64,000 nt of DNA, from NCBI GenBank assembly GCA_035079385.1, contig JAVHKY010000049.1:930001-994000 (forward strand), written 5' to 3'. This document shows, one piece after another, positions 38,141-48,980 of this stretch. The translations under genes and the position numbers were made by a program. Numbering within the stretch: the first letter of the stretch is position 1; the number at the start of each line of letters is the position of its first letter. Under the pieces are notes generated by a model. The model made no database searches. It saw only the letters and a program-made list of their open reading frames with translations, and had not been told where the DNA came from. The stretch is from Aspidiotus rigidus (taxonomy: Eukaryota > Arthropoda > Insecta > Hemiptera > Diaspididae).

Positions 38141-39621
38141 CCCTCTTGTACGGGCTGCCTAAAGTGCATAAGAACAATACCCCGATGCGACCCGTTGTTT
38201 CTTTCGTCTCCTCTCCTACCTACCTCCTTGCGAAATTCCTTGACCGTTGGTTCAAAAATCGTATTGATTTTGAATCCCCTCACTCGGTCTTGAATTCGGC
38301 CTCTTTAACTGACGTCCTCAAGGATTTAAGCCTTCCCCCGGGAACGACCATCTGCTCGTTTGATGTTGTTGGTTTGTTCCCGAATATTCCTAATGCTGCT
38401 ACTATCCAGCGTATGGGTGAGCTACTCGTCAAAGCCAACATTCCTCATAATGAGCTTCACGAATTCTTCGATCTTCTTAATACTTGCTGGTCCCCTAACT
38501 ACTGTAAATTTGAAGGGAAATTTTTCGAGTTCCCTGACGAAGTAGGGATCCCCATTGGATCACCACTAGGCTCTCTCATATCCGAAATCTTCATGTCTAA
38601 GTTTGAACTTGACCTCTTTTCCTCGAACCAGGTGTTACTTAATCATATTCATTATTGGCACAGGTACGTTGATGACGTTCTATGTACCTGGACTGGTCAC
38701 CCAGATCTCCTTGGTGAGTTTCTGAGGTATCTCAATTCCTGGTACCCTTCCATCAAATTTACGTTGGAAATAGGGGTATTTTCCATTAACTTTTTGGATT
38801 TATCGATCTCTATAATAGACGGTATCCATAAGTTTGGAATTTACAGGAAAGATACTACGACCGATGTTTTAGTCCACGGTGGTTCGTTCGGTCCTGTTGC
38901 TCACAAGATGGCTGCTTTTCATAGCCTAGTTCACAGACTGACTCGTATTCCTTTGAGTCAGTCTGCCTTCAAGAAAGAGTTCATCACAATAAAACACCTG
39001 GCCAGAGTGAATGGTGTCAATGTCGATGTTGACGTGATGGTTCGGAGGAAAGTTACGAGGGGCCTCCTGGATTCCACCACCTCCCTCCCCCGAGACACGA
39101 TCCTTGATTGCCGTTTGCGTTGGATCAGTCTCCCTTTCTTGGGGAAGTTCTCCCAGCAATTGGGTCGGGCCCTTCGCCCGTTTGGCTTCAGACCCGCGTT
39201 TTACAACCCTACCACAGTCAAGAGGTTGTTTGTGAGACTGAAGGACCCCATACCTGTCGATGAGAGGAGTGGTGTGTATAAGTTGGAGTGTGAGGATTGT
39301 GGAGGCTTTTATATTGGTGAGACCAGCCGCCAAATGAAAGTTCGAGTAGCTGAGCACCTGAAGTCTTGGAAGAAGGGACACTTGGGGGAGTCAGCTTTCG
39401 CCGATCACTTAATAAACAGTGGCCACAGCTTCCGCGAGGGATCCGAAAAGCTCCTCCATAAGGAGAATTCCTACCGTAAGCGTATCGCCCTCGAGAATAT
39501 AGAGATAATTCGTCATCTCAACACTGACGGTATCACTGTACTCAATTCGTACATTCCGGAAGATGGCCTGATCGAACTTGTTTATGACTCACACCGTGAT
39601 TTCTCGTTTGGACGATCTTAA
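38122..39621 (+). CDS. Penelope-like retroelement: reverse transcriptase + GIY-YIG endonuclease, 5'-truncated
   Basis: An unbroken 499-residue frame. RT motifs: YGLPKVHK (10-17), motif A SFDVVGLFPNIP (Asp81), motif B GIPIGSPLG (142-150), motif C YVDD (182-185), and FLDLSI (224-229). A linker is followed by the endonuclease: GVY (384-386), YIG (397-399), Arg403/Arg408, EH (411-412) and probable catalytic Glu458. The CCHH set typical of Penelope endonucleases is present (Cys390, Cys393, His429, His435). Such elements insert by target-primed reverse transcription. The ATG and first ~8 codons come from the adjoining minisatellite unit, and true element sequence starts at about Leu8/Leu9. The usual N-terminal few hundred residues are therefore missing, and the copy is probably not autonomous. 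No internal stop in 1.5 kb suggests recent insertion or selection. There is no intron. Confidence 0.92.
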   Translation: MIGGGPPLLYGLPKVHKNNTPMRPVVSFVSSPTYLLAKFLDRWFKNRIDFESPHSVLNSASLTDVLKDLSLPPGTTICSFDVVGLFPNIPNAATIQRMGELLVKANIPHNELHEFFDLLNTCWSPNYCKFEGKFFEFPDEVGIPIGSPLGSLISEIFMSKFELDLFSSNQVLLNHIHYWHRYVDDVLCTWTGHPDLLGEFLRYLNSWYPSIKFTLEIGVFSINFLDLSISIIDGIHKFGIYRKDTTTDVLVHGGSFGPVAHKMAAFHSLVHRLTRIPLSQSAFKKEFITIKHLARVNGVNVDVDVMVRRKVTRGLLDSTTSLPRDTILDCRLRWISLPFLGKFSQQLGRALRPFGFRPAFYNPTTVKRLFVRLKDPIPVDERSGVYKLECEDCGGFYIGETSRQMKVRVAEHLKSWKKGHLGESAFADHLINSGHSFREGSEKLLHKENSYRKRIALENIEIIRHLNTDGITVLNSYIPEDGLIELVYDSHRDFSFGRS

Positions 39622-39803
39622 TACCTCGTTCTTCTCTTTTGTTCGTCAGTTGCTTTCATTTCAGTCTTGAAGATGGTTGTTTAACCGAAAGCGCTCGTCG
39701 TATTTTCATTTTTTCTGCGGTTTGCATGTTTTACTCCACGTCGGAGTATTCCTCTTTCTTGTATTATTGATAGCCGTAACTTAAAGGAACGGATTCGTTT
39801 AAT
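39622..39803 (+). other. 3' tail of the Penelope-like element with a GAAA-capped hairpin motif
   Basis: Non-coding tail shared with the truncated copy at 21.8-22.0 kb, both ending attcgtttaat. It contains cttgaagat-ggtt-gttt-aacc-gaaagcg (39666-39693): a 4-bp stem followed by GAAA. The truncated copy has a different stem (agt/act) at the same place but keeps the GAAAGCGC. The layout resembles the hammerhead core (CUGANGA, stem II, GAAA) in a degenerate form. Confidence 0.6.
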
Positions 39804-41024
39804 AGGAGGGGGACTTGGAAAAATATCGACTCACGAGCCATATATGATAGGAGAGGGACTTAGAAAAAATTTCGACTCTCGAGCTATAGATGATAGAAGG
39901 GGGGACTTGGAAATTCGACTCTCGCGCCATATGTGATGGGAGAGGGACTTGGAAAAATTTCGACTGTCGAGCTATATATGATAGGAGAGGGACTTAGAAA
40001 TTAAAATTTCGACTCTTGAGCTATATATGATAAGACTAGGCTTATTTTACGTCTAGGCCTTCTTTATACTAGCTTTATCTAGGTCTAGGCTTCCTTGAAT
40101 TTTCAATACCCAATCCTATTTGACTCATAAAACAGGTTCCCTGCGTTCCTCGTTTAACTTCGTTAAGGAAGCCGTCGTTTTTCTAAGTCGCCCTCCTATC
40201 ATATATGGCTTGAGAGTCGAAATTTTTCCATGTCCCCCTCCTATCATATATGGCTCGAGAGTCGAAATTTTAACAGGGAACCTGTTTTATGGGGGGCTTT
40301 TTGAGAAATTTGCCGTGCGCCGTCCAGCGAAAAACAGAAAAATTTCAACTCTCGAGCCGTACTTATATAATAGGAGAGGTACTTGAAAAAATTTCGACTC
40401 TCGAGCCATATACGTATGATAGGAGGGGTACTTGGAAAAATTTCGACTCTCGAGCTATATATGATAGGAGGGGGACTTGGAAAAATTTCGACTCTCGAGC
40501 TATATATGATAGGAGGGGGACTTGGAAAAATTTCGACTCTTGAGCCATATATGATGAGAAAGGGACTTAGAAAAATTTCGACTCTCCAGCCATATATGAT
40601 AGGAGAGGGACTTAGAAAAATTTCGACTCTCGAGCCATATATGATAGGAGGGGGACTTGGAAAAATTTCAACTCTTGAGCCATATATGATAGGAAAGGGG
40701 CTTAGAAGAATTTCGACTCTCCAGCCATATATGATAGGAGAGGGACTTAGAAGAAATTTCGACTCTCGAGCTATTTGGAAAAATTTAGACTTTTGAGCCA
40801 TATATGATGAGAAAGGGACTTGGAAAAATCTCGACTCTCGAACTATATATAATAGGAGGGGGACTTGGAAAAAATTTCGACTCGTGCTATATATGATAGG
40901 AGGGGGACTTAGAAAAAATTTCGACTCTCGAGCTATATATGATATCAAAGGGACTTGGAACAATTTCAACTCTCCAGTTATCATATATAGCTGGAGATTC
41001 GAGAAAAATTTAGACTCGCAAACT
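39804..41024. repeat. 45-bp minisatellite array, right of the Penelope-like element, partly inverted
   Basis: Units run forward at 39804-40030, reversed as two copies at about 40185-40270, and forward again at 40345-40975. Unit length is mostly 45 bp (15 codons), which keeps frames open on both strands (246 codons minus, 137 plus) as a periodic SRVEIFPSPPPIIYG-type peptide. This is an artefact of the period. Copies differ by small indels. A ctccagttatcatatatagctggag-like hairpin sits near 40974-40997. Confidence 0.9.
40030..40142 (+). repeat. dispersed module (copy 2)
   Basis: Contains ggtctaggcttccttgaatt and gactcataaaacaggttccc. It is shared with about 22148-22240 and 41025-41142. Confidence 0.7.
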
Positions 41025-41142
41025 ATATTATACTAGGCTTATAGTAGGTCTAGGCCTTCTTTATACTAGCTTTATCTAGGTCTAGGCTTCCTTGAATTTT
41101 CAATACCAAATCCCAATTTTTTGACTCATAAAACAGGTTCCC
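41025..41142 (+). repeat. dispersed module (copy 3)
   Basis: Contains the same words as the copy at 40.03-40.14 kb and leads straight into an AT microsatellite. Confidence 0.7.
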
Positions 41143-41144
41143 TG

Positions 41145-41192
41145 TTAATAAATAAATAAATTAATTAATTAATTAATAAGTAAATAAATGAA

Positions 41193-41227
<35 letters not shown>

Positions 41228-41266
41228 AAAATAAATAAATAAAAAATAAATAAATAAATAAACAAA

Positions 41267-41297
<31 letters not shown>

Positions 41298-41299
41298 AT
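41145..41299. repeat. (TAAA)n microsatellite
   Basis: About 155 bp of aaat/taaa repeats with a short ttaatt-type variant at the left end. The first repeats follow the word aggttccctgtt. Confidence 0.9.
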
Positions 41300-41402
41300 C
41301 TAAATTTCCCTCTTATCATTCCCCTCCTATCATGTATAGCTCAAGAAAAGAAGCAAAATTTTTTGAAATCCTTTTTGGCCGCACGTCGGACTTTGGACGG
41401 CC

Positions 41403-41407
<5 letters not shown>

Positions 41408-41434
<27 letters not shown>
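41408..41434. repeat. poly(A) tract
   Basis: About 27 A followed by cagaacaggttcccc, again the aggttccc word of the dispersed module. Confidence 0.8.
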
Positions 41435-41459
41435 CAGAACAGGTTCCCCGTTGAAAAAA

Positions 41460-41800
41460 CGGGATAATAAACCAGATTGCAGCATCCAACCCCTACTCTA
41501 GAAGCGTGGTTGAGGACGCCCTTGGGAAAGTGGAAGTAAAGAAAGAAACCCATGACAGCATGAAGAGGAAGTTTTCCAGATTAGTGTCTCACATAGAAAA
41601 GTACACAAACAAGGTGGACATTCAGCGGTTATGATGTAAATGTATGTGCATAGCCTATATAACAACCCACCTGTGGTGAAGAGGATGAGCAACGACCGGA
41701 CGAAAGTCAAGTTCAGTTGCAGATAGTGCGAAGGCATTCACATCGGTGAGACAAAGAAACGACTAATAAGATAAGAGCACATCTGGTAACCAATAGAATT
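41460..41800 (+). pseudogene. Penelope-like GIY-YIG remnant
   Basis: Frames read NPYSRSVVEDALGKVEVKKE, then after stops VKFSCR.CEGIHIGETKKRL followed by EH. The C..CE...IGETK.RL..EH pattern matches the start of Penelope-type GIY-YIG domains. Stops and frame changes make it a decayed fragment, and it belongs to a different subfamily from the 38-kb element. Confidence 0.5.
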
Positions 41801-43979
41801 GCACCACATATAGGTTAAAGAGTAAACCAATCACAATGTAGCATTGATGTAGCCAATAAGATTATAGTGTTATACTATAAGAACCAATGTTTAAGGCCTT
41901 GTTCTTCAATAGCAACATAACTGGTTATAGAGTAACACCAGGATGAGACTCGACGAACAAACTACGACGAAGTACCCTCGCTGTTTGCGAAAATTTTGGC
42001 GGGGGTACGCGGCTAACGATCGTACCCGCGCGTACTTCGTTCTGGTTCGTTAGTGGAATCGTCGCCCAGAAACAACTCTTGAAAGGCTAATTAATCAAGT
42101 GAAATTGTATACTGGAGATCTTGCAGTTGAAGGTCGACCTTGTCTAAAAATAAAGGGCACTGGATACATCACGTCGAAAGGATGCACAATTAAAAATCCG
42201 AATTTCCGATTTAGAACATGGTAACCCTAATAACTAATGGATATTACTGAGGAAAAGGTAGAAGCATTGAACTACTCACCATTCCTGGCGATTTTTTACG
42301 TAAGTATACAGTTGGTACTTATGACAAACACTCCAGAGCAGGCAGAGAAACTCGTAGCTCCCTACCGCAAGAATATTTAACTAACCCCAACCCTAATGTA
42401 AGAAATAGCGACACCAATAATTTTGGGCATGTACACGTAGATTATATCCGGACTAAGGATCGCCCCTAAAAATAAGTAAATAAAAAAAGTAAGTTGTGGT
42501 GTAGAAATATGTGGGATGGAAAACGGGAGACCACAAGCTAGTAGCAATGAAAAGTTTTAATTTGCTTTTAAATCAAAATTCGTACAAGATGAAGTTGAAA
42601 ACTAAAAACGCAAAAAAAAAGTGCGTCTTCTTACTAAAAAACTGCAATTGGTTATTTTCGTCAAACAAGGATCCTTTGAAAATCGATACATTATGCGTAC
42701 AATTTTTGAATTGTTGATAGATGGTATCGCATACCTCGAACGAACGAGCGCCCCATGGTTTCTTCATCGCGACCATCGATAGAAATTATGAATATAAAGT
42801 GCTATAATTGTAAGATTGTACGAATAAAGAAATAAATCCACTCTCCGCATGTATACTACCGGGAAAAATAAAGACATGAATAGAATTTCGAGCATCTGTA
42901 GTATTTTTTGAAGGTCTAAAAAAAGTACCTACAAATTAAGCCAGCCATTTTCTCCCCCGTCGGACACGTGTTAAAATAGTTTATCACGCGGACGATAATA
43001 ATTTTGTTTTGGTTGTACCTATACGTAGCGATGAGTCGTACCGCGAAGTTTCAAACCTAGACAGCATCGTTCTAACCCTCTCAAACGTGGGGTCGGATCG
43101 GTAGAGCGGATCCGAGGTCATTTGTGTACCGAACACGCTTACGACATTTACTACGTTTAATCATTCCGAATTGGGGCGCACGTGGCAACATGCGAACTTA
43201 GAATAAGCTCTTTTTCTTTCCTTTTCGACTGAAAGGATCGTTTCAATTTTTTAAAAACGTAACCAGCTACACGTTCCATAGGATTTAAAGCTGAAGGAAG
43301 GTCGTGTTCATTTGCGATTACGCGCGTAAATTGATGATGCCTGAATGAAGAATGAGGGCTAGAAGCTGATGCTTCCGAAAAATGAATTGATGTACCTATT
43401 TGGAATAATCTTCATCGCGGAAAAGAGAAAAATAGAAGGAGCGTTCATTATATTTATTCAATTTGCTTTAATGTATGTGGTTTTAATATGTGACAAGCGG
43501 CGTTCATTAGGAAAGAGACTTGAAAATTTTTTGAGCTGCGTACATTAGAAGGAGGGTATGAAAAAATTTGCGAATTTGAAGTACCCACAAGCAGTGTTTG
43601 CAAATACTTCTTGCTTGTAGTTTTATGAACTTAACGTCTCCGCGTTTTCTTCTTAAAGTTTTAGGTGAAAAATTAGATACAATCATTTATTCGTAGCGAG
43701 GCCAAGAAGCTCAAGATTGAACTCGATTAGAAAGAGCCTATTGTACCTCAACAACTTCTTTTTCAAAATCTCTCATTTACTAAGAGACTCCAGTTACTTG
43801 ATTGAGGCTCACACATCCCAGATCACGTTGAATTTGAATGGCGTTAACACATTCTACAAAAGTTATCGCCTTGTAAATTCTAAAGAGTGATAACTAATCA
43901 ACTCAAGAGCTATCTGAAGGAAAGAGATACGATCTGAGAGCGGTTTTCAAACTGGACGCTGTGATACCGGAATCAGGCT
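41801..43979. other. no gene recognised
   Basis: Unassigned sequence with short frames. A partially inverted, GC-richer segment (41995-42065, around gtacgcggctaacgatcgta) is unexplained. Confidence 0.4.
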
Positions 43980-45125
43980 GAAGAGAATAGCCCAGTCAGC
44001 AATATCACCGCTTCAGTCTTGCGCAGCAGTCAGCCTCAACATGAGGAATGCGTTCAACTCCATTCTATACGAGAGGATTTTCGAGGCTCTTATGCGTGCA
44101 GAAGTGTCTGCGTACCTGCTCAGGGTCATCAGCAGAAATCTGAGCAAAGTCGTCTGCTGGTACAGGAGAGCGCCCAGTGCTTGTGGGGTGCCGCCAGATT
44201 GGTCCTCGGACCGCTCTTGTGGCGCGCTGCATTTAACGGATTTTCAGGGTGAAGCTACCACCAGGCTTATCTGCATAAGCTTTGCAGAACTATAGCGGGG
44301 AGAGCAGAGTAAACCAAGGCCCTAATAGCGGCAGTGAAGCCAGACTAAAGCTCACAGTAGAAAAAACGGAAGCTTTATCATTCACGGATTAGGTCCACCA
44401 ACCTTTCGCCTGCAGGGAGTAAAAATCTTGATCAAACTTGGGATGAAGTATCTGAGCATCTGGTTTCCAGACGGCAGACGACAGCAGAAAAGGCGGTCAG
44501 GCCGCCGGATGACAAAGCTTGAAAGGCCGAGGGAAGTTAGAAGAAGGATCACGATAAACACCGCATTGTCGATCTTTCTGTAGGGTGCCTATGTATGGGC
44601 CGACTCCATGATGATAGCGTACAAAAAGAAAGAGATGGAAAAATCCGACGGAGCGTTGCACTCAGGCCCGTCGAGAGCTCCAGTCGGATCCGGGACAAGG
44701 AACACCGTGCCCCTCTCTCGTCAGACCTGGTTGCACTGAGGTATGTTAGTGATTACCACATTCTCAATGGAGTGTGTATCGAGCTCCTTGCTTAGGAGAG
44801 AAAACTGGTGTTCATAGCAAAGGTGAGGAATAAGACTGATCAAGAGCCTTGACGGGTCAAGCAGGAGGCCAGGCGCTATACTTGAGAAATGGAAAGCGAG
44901 AACTGCTTAGAGTGAGCTAAGGAAATGGACGATCAGTGCGTTAACATGCAACCTTCATGAATGGATGAATCGAGATCACGGTTACCTGGAGCAAGTTTTG
45001 AGTGGCCATGGCTGCTTCAATAGGTATCTCCATGATAAGTTAAGGGAAATTAACCAGGCAGCGGTTCGTATTGCTATTAAGGGCGGGATGATGGACGACA
45101 GCACACCTTATTAGAGTGTGAAGCG
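43980..45125 (+). pseudogene. non-LTR retrotransposon RT/C-terminal fragment (R1-like clade)
   Basis: At 44040 the frame reads MRNAFNSILYERIFEALMRA followed by AYLLRVISRNLS. In another frame comes VLGPLLW..AFNG, the GVPQGSVLGPLLWN region of non-LTR RTs. Downstream, frames with stops give LSGHGCFNRYLHDKLREI and a HTLLEC-like end, resembling the HGYF..YL........C..C....HTLF.C C-terminus. Multiple stops and frame shifts show it is long dead. Clade assignment is tentative. Confidence 0.65.
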
Positions 45126-45499
45126 TGAGCGGGGCAAGTTTAGTCTGTCACTACAAAAGATTTGGATCGATAAAGCACTTGCTCCGAGTAGCCTGCTAGC
45201 CACCATGCTAAATTCCAAAGAAGTATGGAACCAAGTGTCTGCATTTGCAGCCACAGTCATAAATAAAAAATGGATACACAATTAAATGGGCAAATGCAGA
45301 GCCAAACTGTAGCGTAATCAACACCTGTGTGCCTGTAGGCACAAGGCCAAGCATGGTGATATGGAAAGAAAAGAAAAAGAGACTCCGACAGCAATTTAGC
45401 TCCAAGTTACGTCTGTTGAGTGTGTTAAAGTTTGCTTGCCTGGAGACACTTGCAATCACTATTATCTACTTCTACATCAGTCTCCTTTCCGTAGATTCC

Positions 45500-46045
45500 A
45501 GGTCGCATCGATTTCCCTGAACGTGACACGATTGTCTTTGCTGCCAAAGATTCTCCTCTATCCCACAAAATTTCTGACCAAGTACTTACCCTTGCTTCTG
45601 ACCTTAGAAACTATACTTGACTCCTGGTATGACTTATGGAAAAATCAGCATTCAAACAAACTTAGAGTGGTTGAAAGCAAAGCAGTTCCCTGGACTTCTT
45701 ACTGATCGAAGTAACCGTCATCGTCATGAAGAAATATTTCTCTCCGGCCTCACAATTCATCAGGCACGTCCCACCCATTCCCATTTACTTTCTTGGGTTT
45801 ATTCTCTCCTCCTCCTCCCCTCTTGTCAATATTGCCAATATGATAATATAAGTATCTCTACGTCACCTTTTCTCTTGTCCTGCTTTTTAAAGTATGCGTC
45901 TCTTTCATTCTGTTTCTCCACGTCTGTTTTCCACCTGCCCAAGCAAATTCAGGGTTGCCACATTTCACACTTTCATTCAAGCTCTAGAAACAATCGTTCA
46001 TGCAAATGCATCGGAAAGGTTCAGAAAGAGACCCCTCTGTCCTAG
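45500..46045 (+). pseudogene. non-LTR retrotransposon C-terminal fragment (RNase H-type end)
   Basis: Frames near 45500-45610 read IPGRIDFPERDTIVFAAKDS, resembling the VPGH.GI.GNE.AD..AK end of RNase H domains. The frame near 45690-45890 reads HRHEEIFLSGLTIHQARPTH and SHLLS, then C.YC..DNISIS and LLSCFLKYA. This parallels the R.R.GHTRLTHSYLL...PP.CP.C...L...HILL.CP.Y ending of Jockey/I-type elements. Stops interrupt it. Confidence 0.6.
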
Positions 46046-46644
46046 GAGTATTCGCGTATGAAGCGATCTGTAGTGGCGCTGTTGTCGATGTCGAGAAGGT
46101 GATCATGGCGTTTTTCACCATAAGACAGCACGTTAATAAAATCGACTTTACCTTCTCAAAATATTATTTTTTCTAAAAAATGTATGGAACAAACATTGCA
46201 GTCCTCTTAATTTCCTGTTGAGTGAATATAATTCCAAATATCTCGGATGAATTTTTCAAGATCATCACCTTTTCGCCAAGCTTCCGTAAATGACCATCAC
46301 AGAAAATGTAGAGAGCGCCTTCTTTGGTTTTATTCGCGAATATAGATTGTACAGGAGTAGTTGGAACTTGAAAATTTTAATTGCAGCTTTGAAATTGCAC
46401 TCATCAAAATTATAATACGCAAACATTATTCTCGAAAATGATTTATATACGTGTCGAAAGTTTCAAGAAATTCCACTCGATCAATGGAGTGTGAAACGCG
46501 TTCGAAAAATACATATTCTCTCTTATATATTAGATATAGATGAGGTGTAAGTAGTGCACTGAAAATTAAAACGATCCCAAAGGTACAATTCTACAATAAA
46601 GGTATTTTTACGTGCAAGGTTTTTAATACAATGAAAAGAAAAGA

Positions 46645-46791
46645 AGGAAGGCTCTTTCCGCACTTTGGAAATGTTTCAAACATCTAGTGTTCTTCATCAG
46701 GCTGTCATTTTACTCCTAGCCCGATGAAGAAGACTAGGTGTTTGAAATGTCGGTGAATAAACAATTTTCAAAGTGCGGGAAGAGCCTTCGT
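46645..46791. repeat. imperfect fold-back carrying hammerhead-like cores
   Basis: The left arm gaaggctctttccgcacttt with a caaacatctagtgttcttca block matches the reverse complement of the right arm (gatgaagaagactaggtgtt ... aaagtgcgggaagagccttc). Read on the minus strand, the left arm has ctgatga (46694-46700), a 5-bp stem (gaaca/tgttt) and gaaa (46674-46677). The right arm, plus strand, has ccgatga, a similar stem and gaaatgtcgg. It lies just beyond the 3' side of the minus-strand Penelope-like fragment. Confidence 0.6.
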
Positions 46792-46849
46792 CTTTTTATT
46801 TAATTGTACAATCCTATTGTATTATTTAGCTACCCCACCATCGGTTGTA

Positions 46850-47495
46850 TCGCAACTAAGGAAGATTAGTTTTTATCGTCTAACTTCGTAATCTGATTGG
46901 CTACCTGCCTCTGGTTTCTTGTAATCCTATTCGTCGGTTCTGTCCTTCCTGTCTCGTCCAGTTACCAAGCCAAGTAATCTTTCACTGTCAAATGTGATTA
47001 GATCGTTTGAGAGGCTCCTTTTTGCCCTTGCAATCTCCATCTGTTCCCAGAGTTTTCTTCTCTTCGGTCGGTTTTCTACATGTATGACTTCGAATATCCC
47101 TTCACCATGATGCTGGTATTTATCGAACGGCGACTTGCCATCTGTTTTTTCTTTTGATGTTTCGTGCTCCTTTCTTTTAGTATCGAACTTCCTCCAATCT
47201 CATCAATATAGTTGCCTTCACACCATCCACAACCAAGCTTGTACAATCGGCTCAAGCTTCCCTTGCTCTTTCCCTCCGTGTACCATGGGTGGGTTGTTAT
47301 GAATGTCACATTCTGCTGGATGCCTTTATCACATATTAATCCGGAGTACTGTGCTGTCTCGGGTTCTCTTCTTTGCTTCCATTCTCCGAAGGACTCCCTT
47401 AACAACGCCTTAATTGGCTTAATTAGTACGCCCAGAACAGGCTCATAAAGACCTAATACTACCTGTAAAAATATTTTAGAGGCAGTATACTGCAT
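46850..47495 (-). pseudogene. Penelope-like GIY-YIG fragment
   Basis: The minus-strand frame 47495-47076 includes TFITTHPWYTEGKSKGSLSR, then LYKLGCGWCEGNYIDEIGGS and LKERSTKHQKKK. This aligns with GVYKLxCGxCxxxYIGETGRxLKxRxxEH of Penelope endonucleases. YIGET has become YIDEI, so the YIG glycine is lost. The frame continues after a stop into a LWEQMEIAKAKRSLSN-like tail down to about 46850. The RT domain is absent. Confidence 0.65.
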
Positions 47496-48825
47496 GAAAT
47501 CAATATTGGGCTCGCACCTCGATGGTTTAAATTTTTTTCAAGTCTCAAGGTCACGCAGATGATGGCGCAATATCAGGTTCAGACTCCAGCACAAATACGT
47601 GAGACATTATCAAAATTGAAGAGAATAAAATTTATGGAACATGAAGTTCCATTCAGCCAATTTCCCCAAATTCCAACTAGGCTTATTTTGATATTTCCAT
47701 CAAGAATAGGTTTGCGGTTGGCGTTAAAGTAGACATTAGAGTGAATCTACACTGTTGCTCTCGATTGTTCAGTCTTTATGGCATGATGAAAATACCTACG
47801 AAAGGATCTGCGTGCATGAATTACCTATTGTATTATGGCAGTAGCACGATAAATACTTTTATCGAAATAATTTCTTGAGGTTAATTTCCAAATTCGTTTT
47901 CCGAATTCCCCCCCATGAACGATAGTAAAGATTAGAGCTCACGTTTTTTGGCATTGTAGAGAGCGGTTTTTGGAACTGAAATTTAGAAATTTGGCACTTT
48001 TACCAAAATAAAAGAAAAGTTGAAAATTTTTATGAAAAAATTAATAACGATTTTACAAACGAAAAAAATTATTTAACTCATTATTTTAGGTTATTTATTT
48101 TTGAGTCGGTTCGATATCGCTCTTTCGACAGGTTATGTCGTGAAAGGACCCATAAAAACGGTCTACACTCGCATTTTCGAGCTAAAATTAATACATCTGT
48201 TTTATCGCGAAATATTCGAATGTTAACGTTTTTTGGCATTTACTCAATTTTTCGCATTTATTCCATTTTTGGAAATTTCTAGGAAGATGAAATTTTTTTA
48301 TTGCAGTTCTCGATGTCTGAAACGTACTCATCTTTGATCAAATCTCATTTGCACCAATTGGAAAAAAACTGACAATTTCCGAGGAAAGCGAGCTCTATTG
48401 ATGATATAATTATGTATCTTAGTACGTCATAGCGGGTCAGACATTTAGTTGGGTATTTTGTATGACGATACCAAATTTTAGTTCATTATTGTTTCTCGAC
48501 TTGCTCTATTTTTTTATCCTCGGGGTCTTATCATTCTTTAAGAAAGAATTTAAACGCTCCCAGAAATACGGCCCATGAAATCCGGTACTAGCGAGAGCGA
48601 AGATAAACTTCCTCCTAATGGAGAATTTGAAAACGTTATCAATATATAACGACATTTTTGTATTCAATTAGGATAGGGAAAAGCGCTATGAAGCGGGCGG
48701 AAGTGTCGATTGAACGTGTCGTTGTTGCTGACAAAGAGATGGGAAAAAGTTCACGTATATACGCGAAAAGGACGAAGAAGAATGAAATTTCGCACTATCG
48801 CCATCGTAAGTTCGCGCTTTGCCTC
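47496..48825. other. no gene recognised
   Basis: AT-rich and A/T-homopolymer-rich, with no frame of note. GC content rises sharply at its right edge. Confidence 0.45.
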
Positions 48826-48980
48826 CAAGGTTGGCAACGCGACGCGCATCGCGAGCGTTGTAAGCTCGTGCGGCCTCTCGCCCGCGGGGCTCTACAGTCA
48901 CATTACCGCGCGCGCCCGCCGCCCATATAAACACAGTAACACGGCGAGCTGCGCTGAAGCCACTACTGCGTCATAAGGTA
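48826..48980 (+). promoter_or_regulatory. CpG-rich promoter with TATA box
   Basis: An unusually CpG-dense segment (gcgcgcgcccgccgccc near 48908-48924) runs into catataaacacag, with TATAAA at 48926-48931. An acag motif ~30 bp downstream and a cataag|gtacgag donor-like site at about 48973-48979 suggest a transcription start near 48955 and a short untranslated first exon. It probably serves the coding exon at 49677. Start site and pairing are inferred. Confidence 0.5.

Noticed and set aside
38926..39381. 151-codon minus-strand frame inside the Penelope-like ORF
   Set aside because: Shadow of the coding strand, with no domain.
40244..40984. 246-codon minus-strand frame (and 137-codon plus-strand frame) encoding a 15-residue repeat
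   Set aside because: The 45-bp minisatellite period keeps every frame without a stop in one unit open. Both strands are open at once and the unit is plainly non-coding elsewhere.
41995..42065. Short GC-rich partial inverted repeat (gtacgcgg...gtacccgcgcgtac)
   Set aside because: Arms are short and irregular; no clear element boundaries or function.
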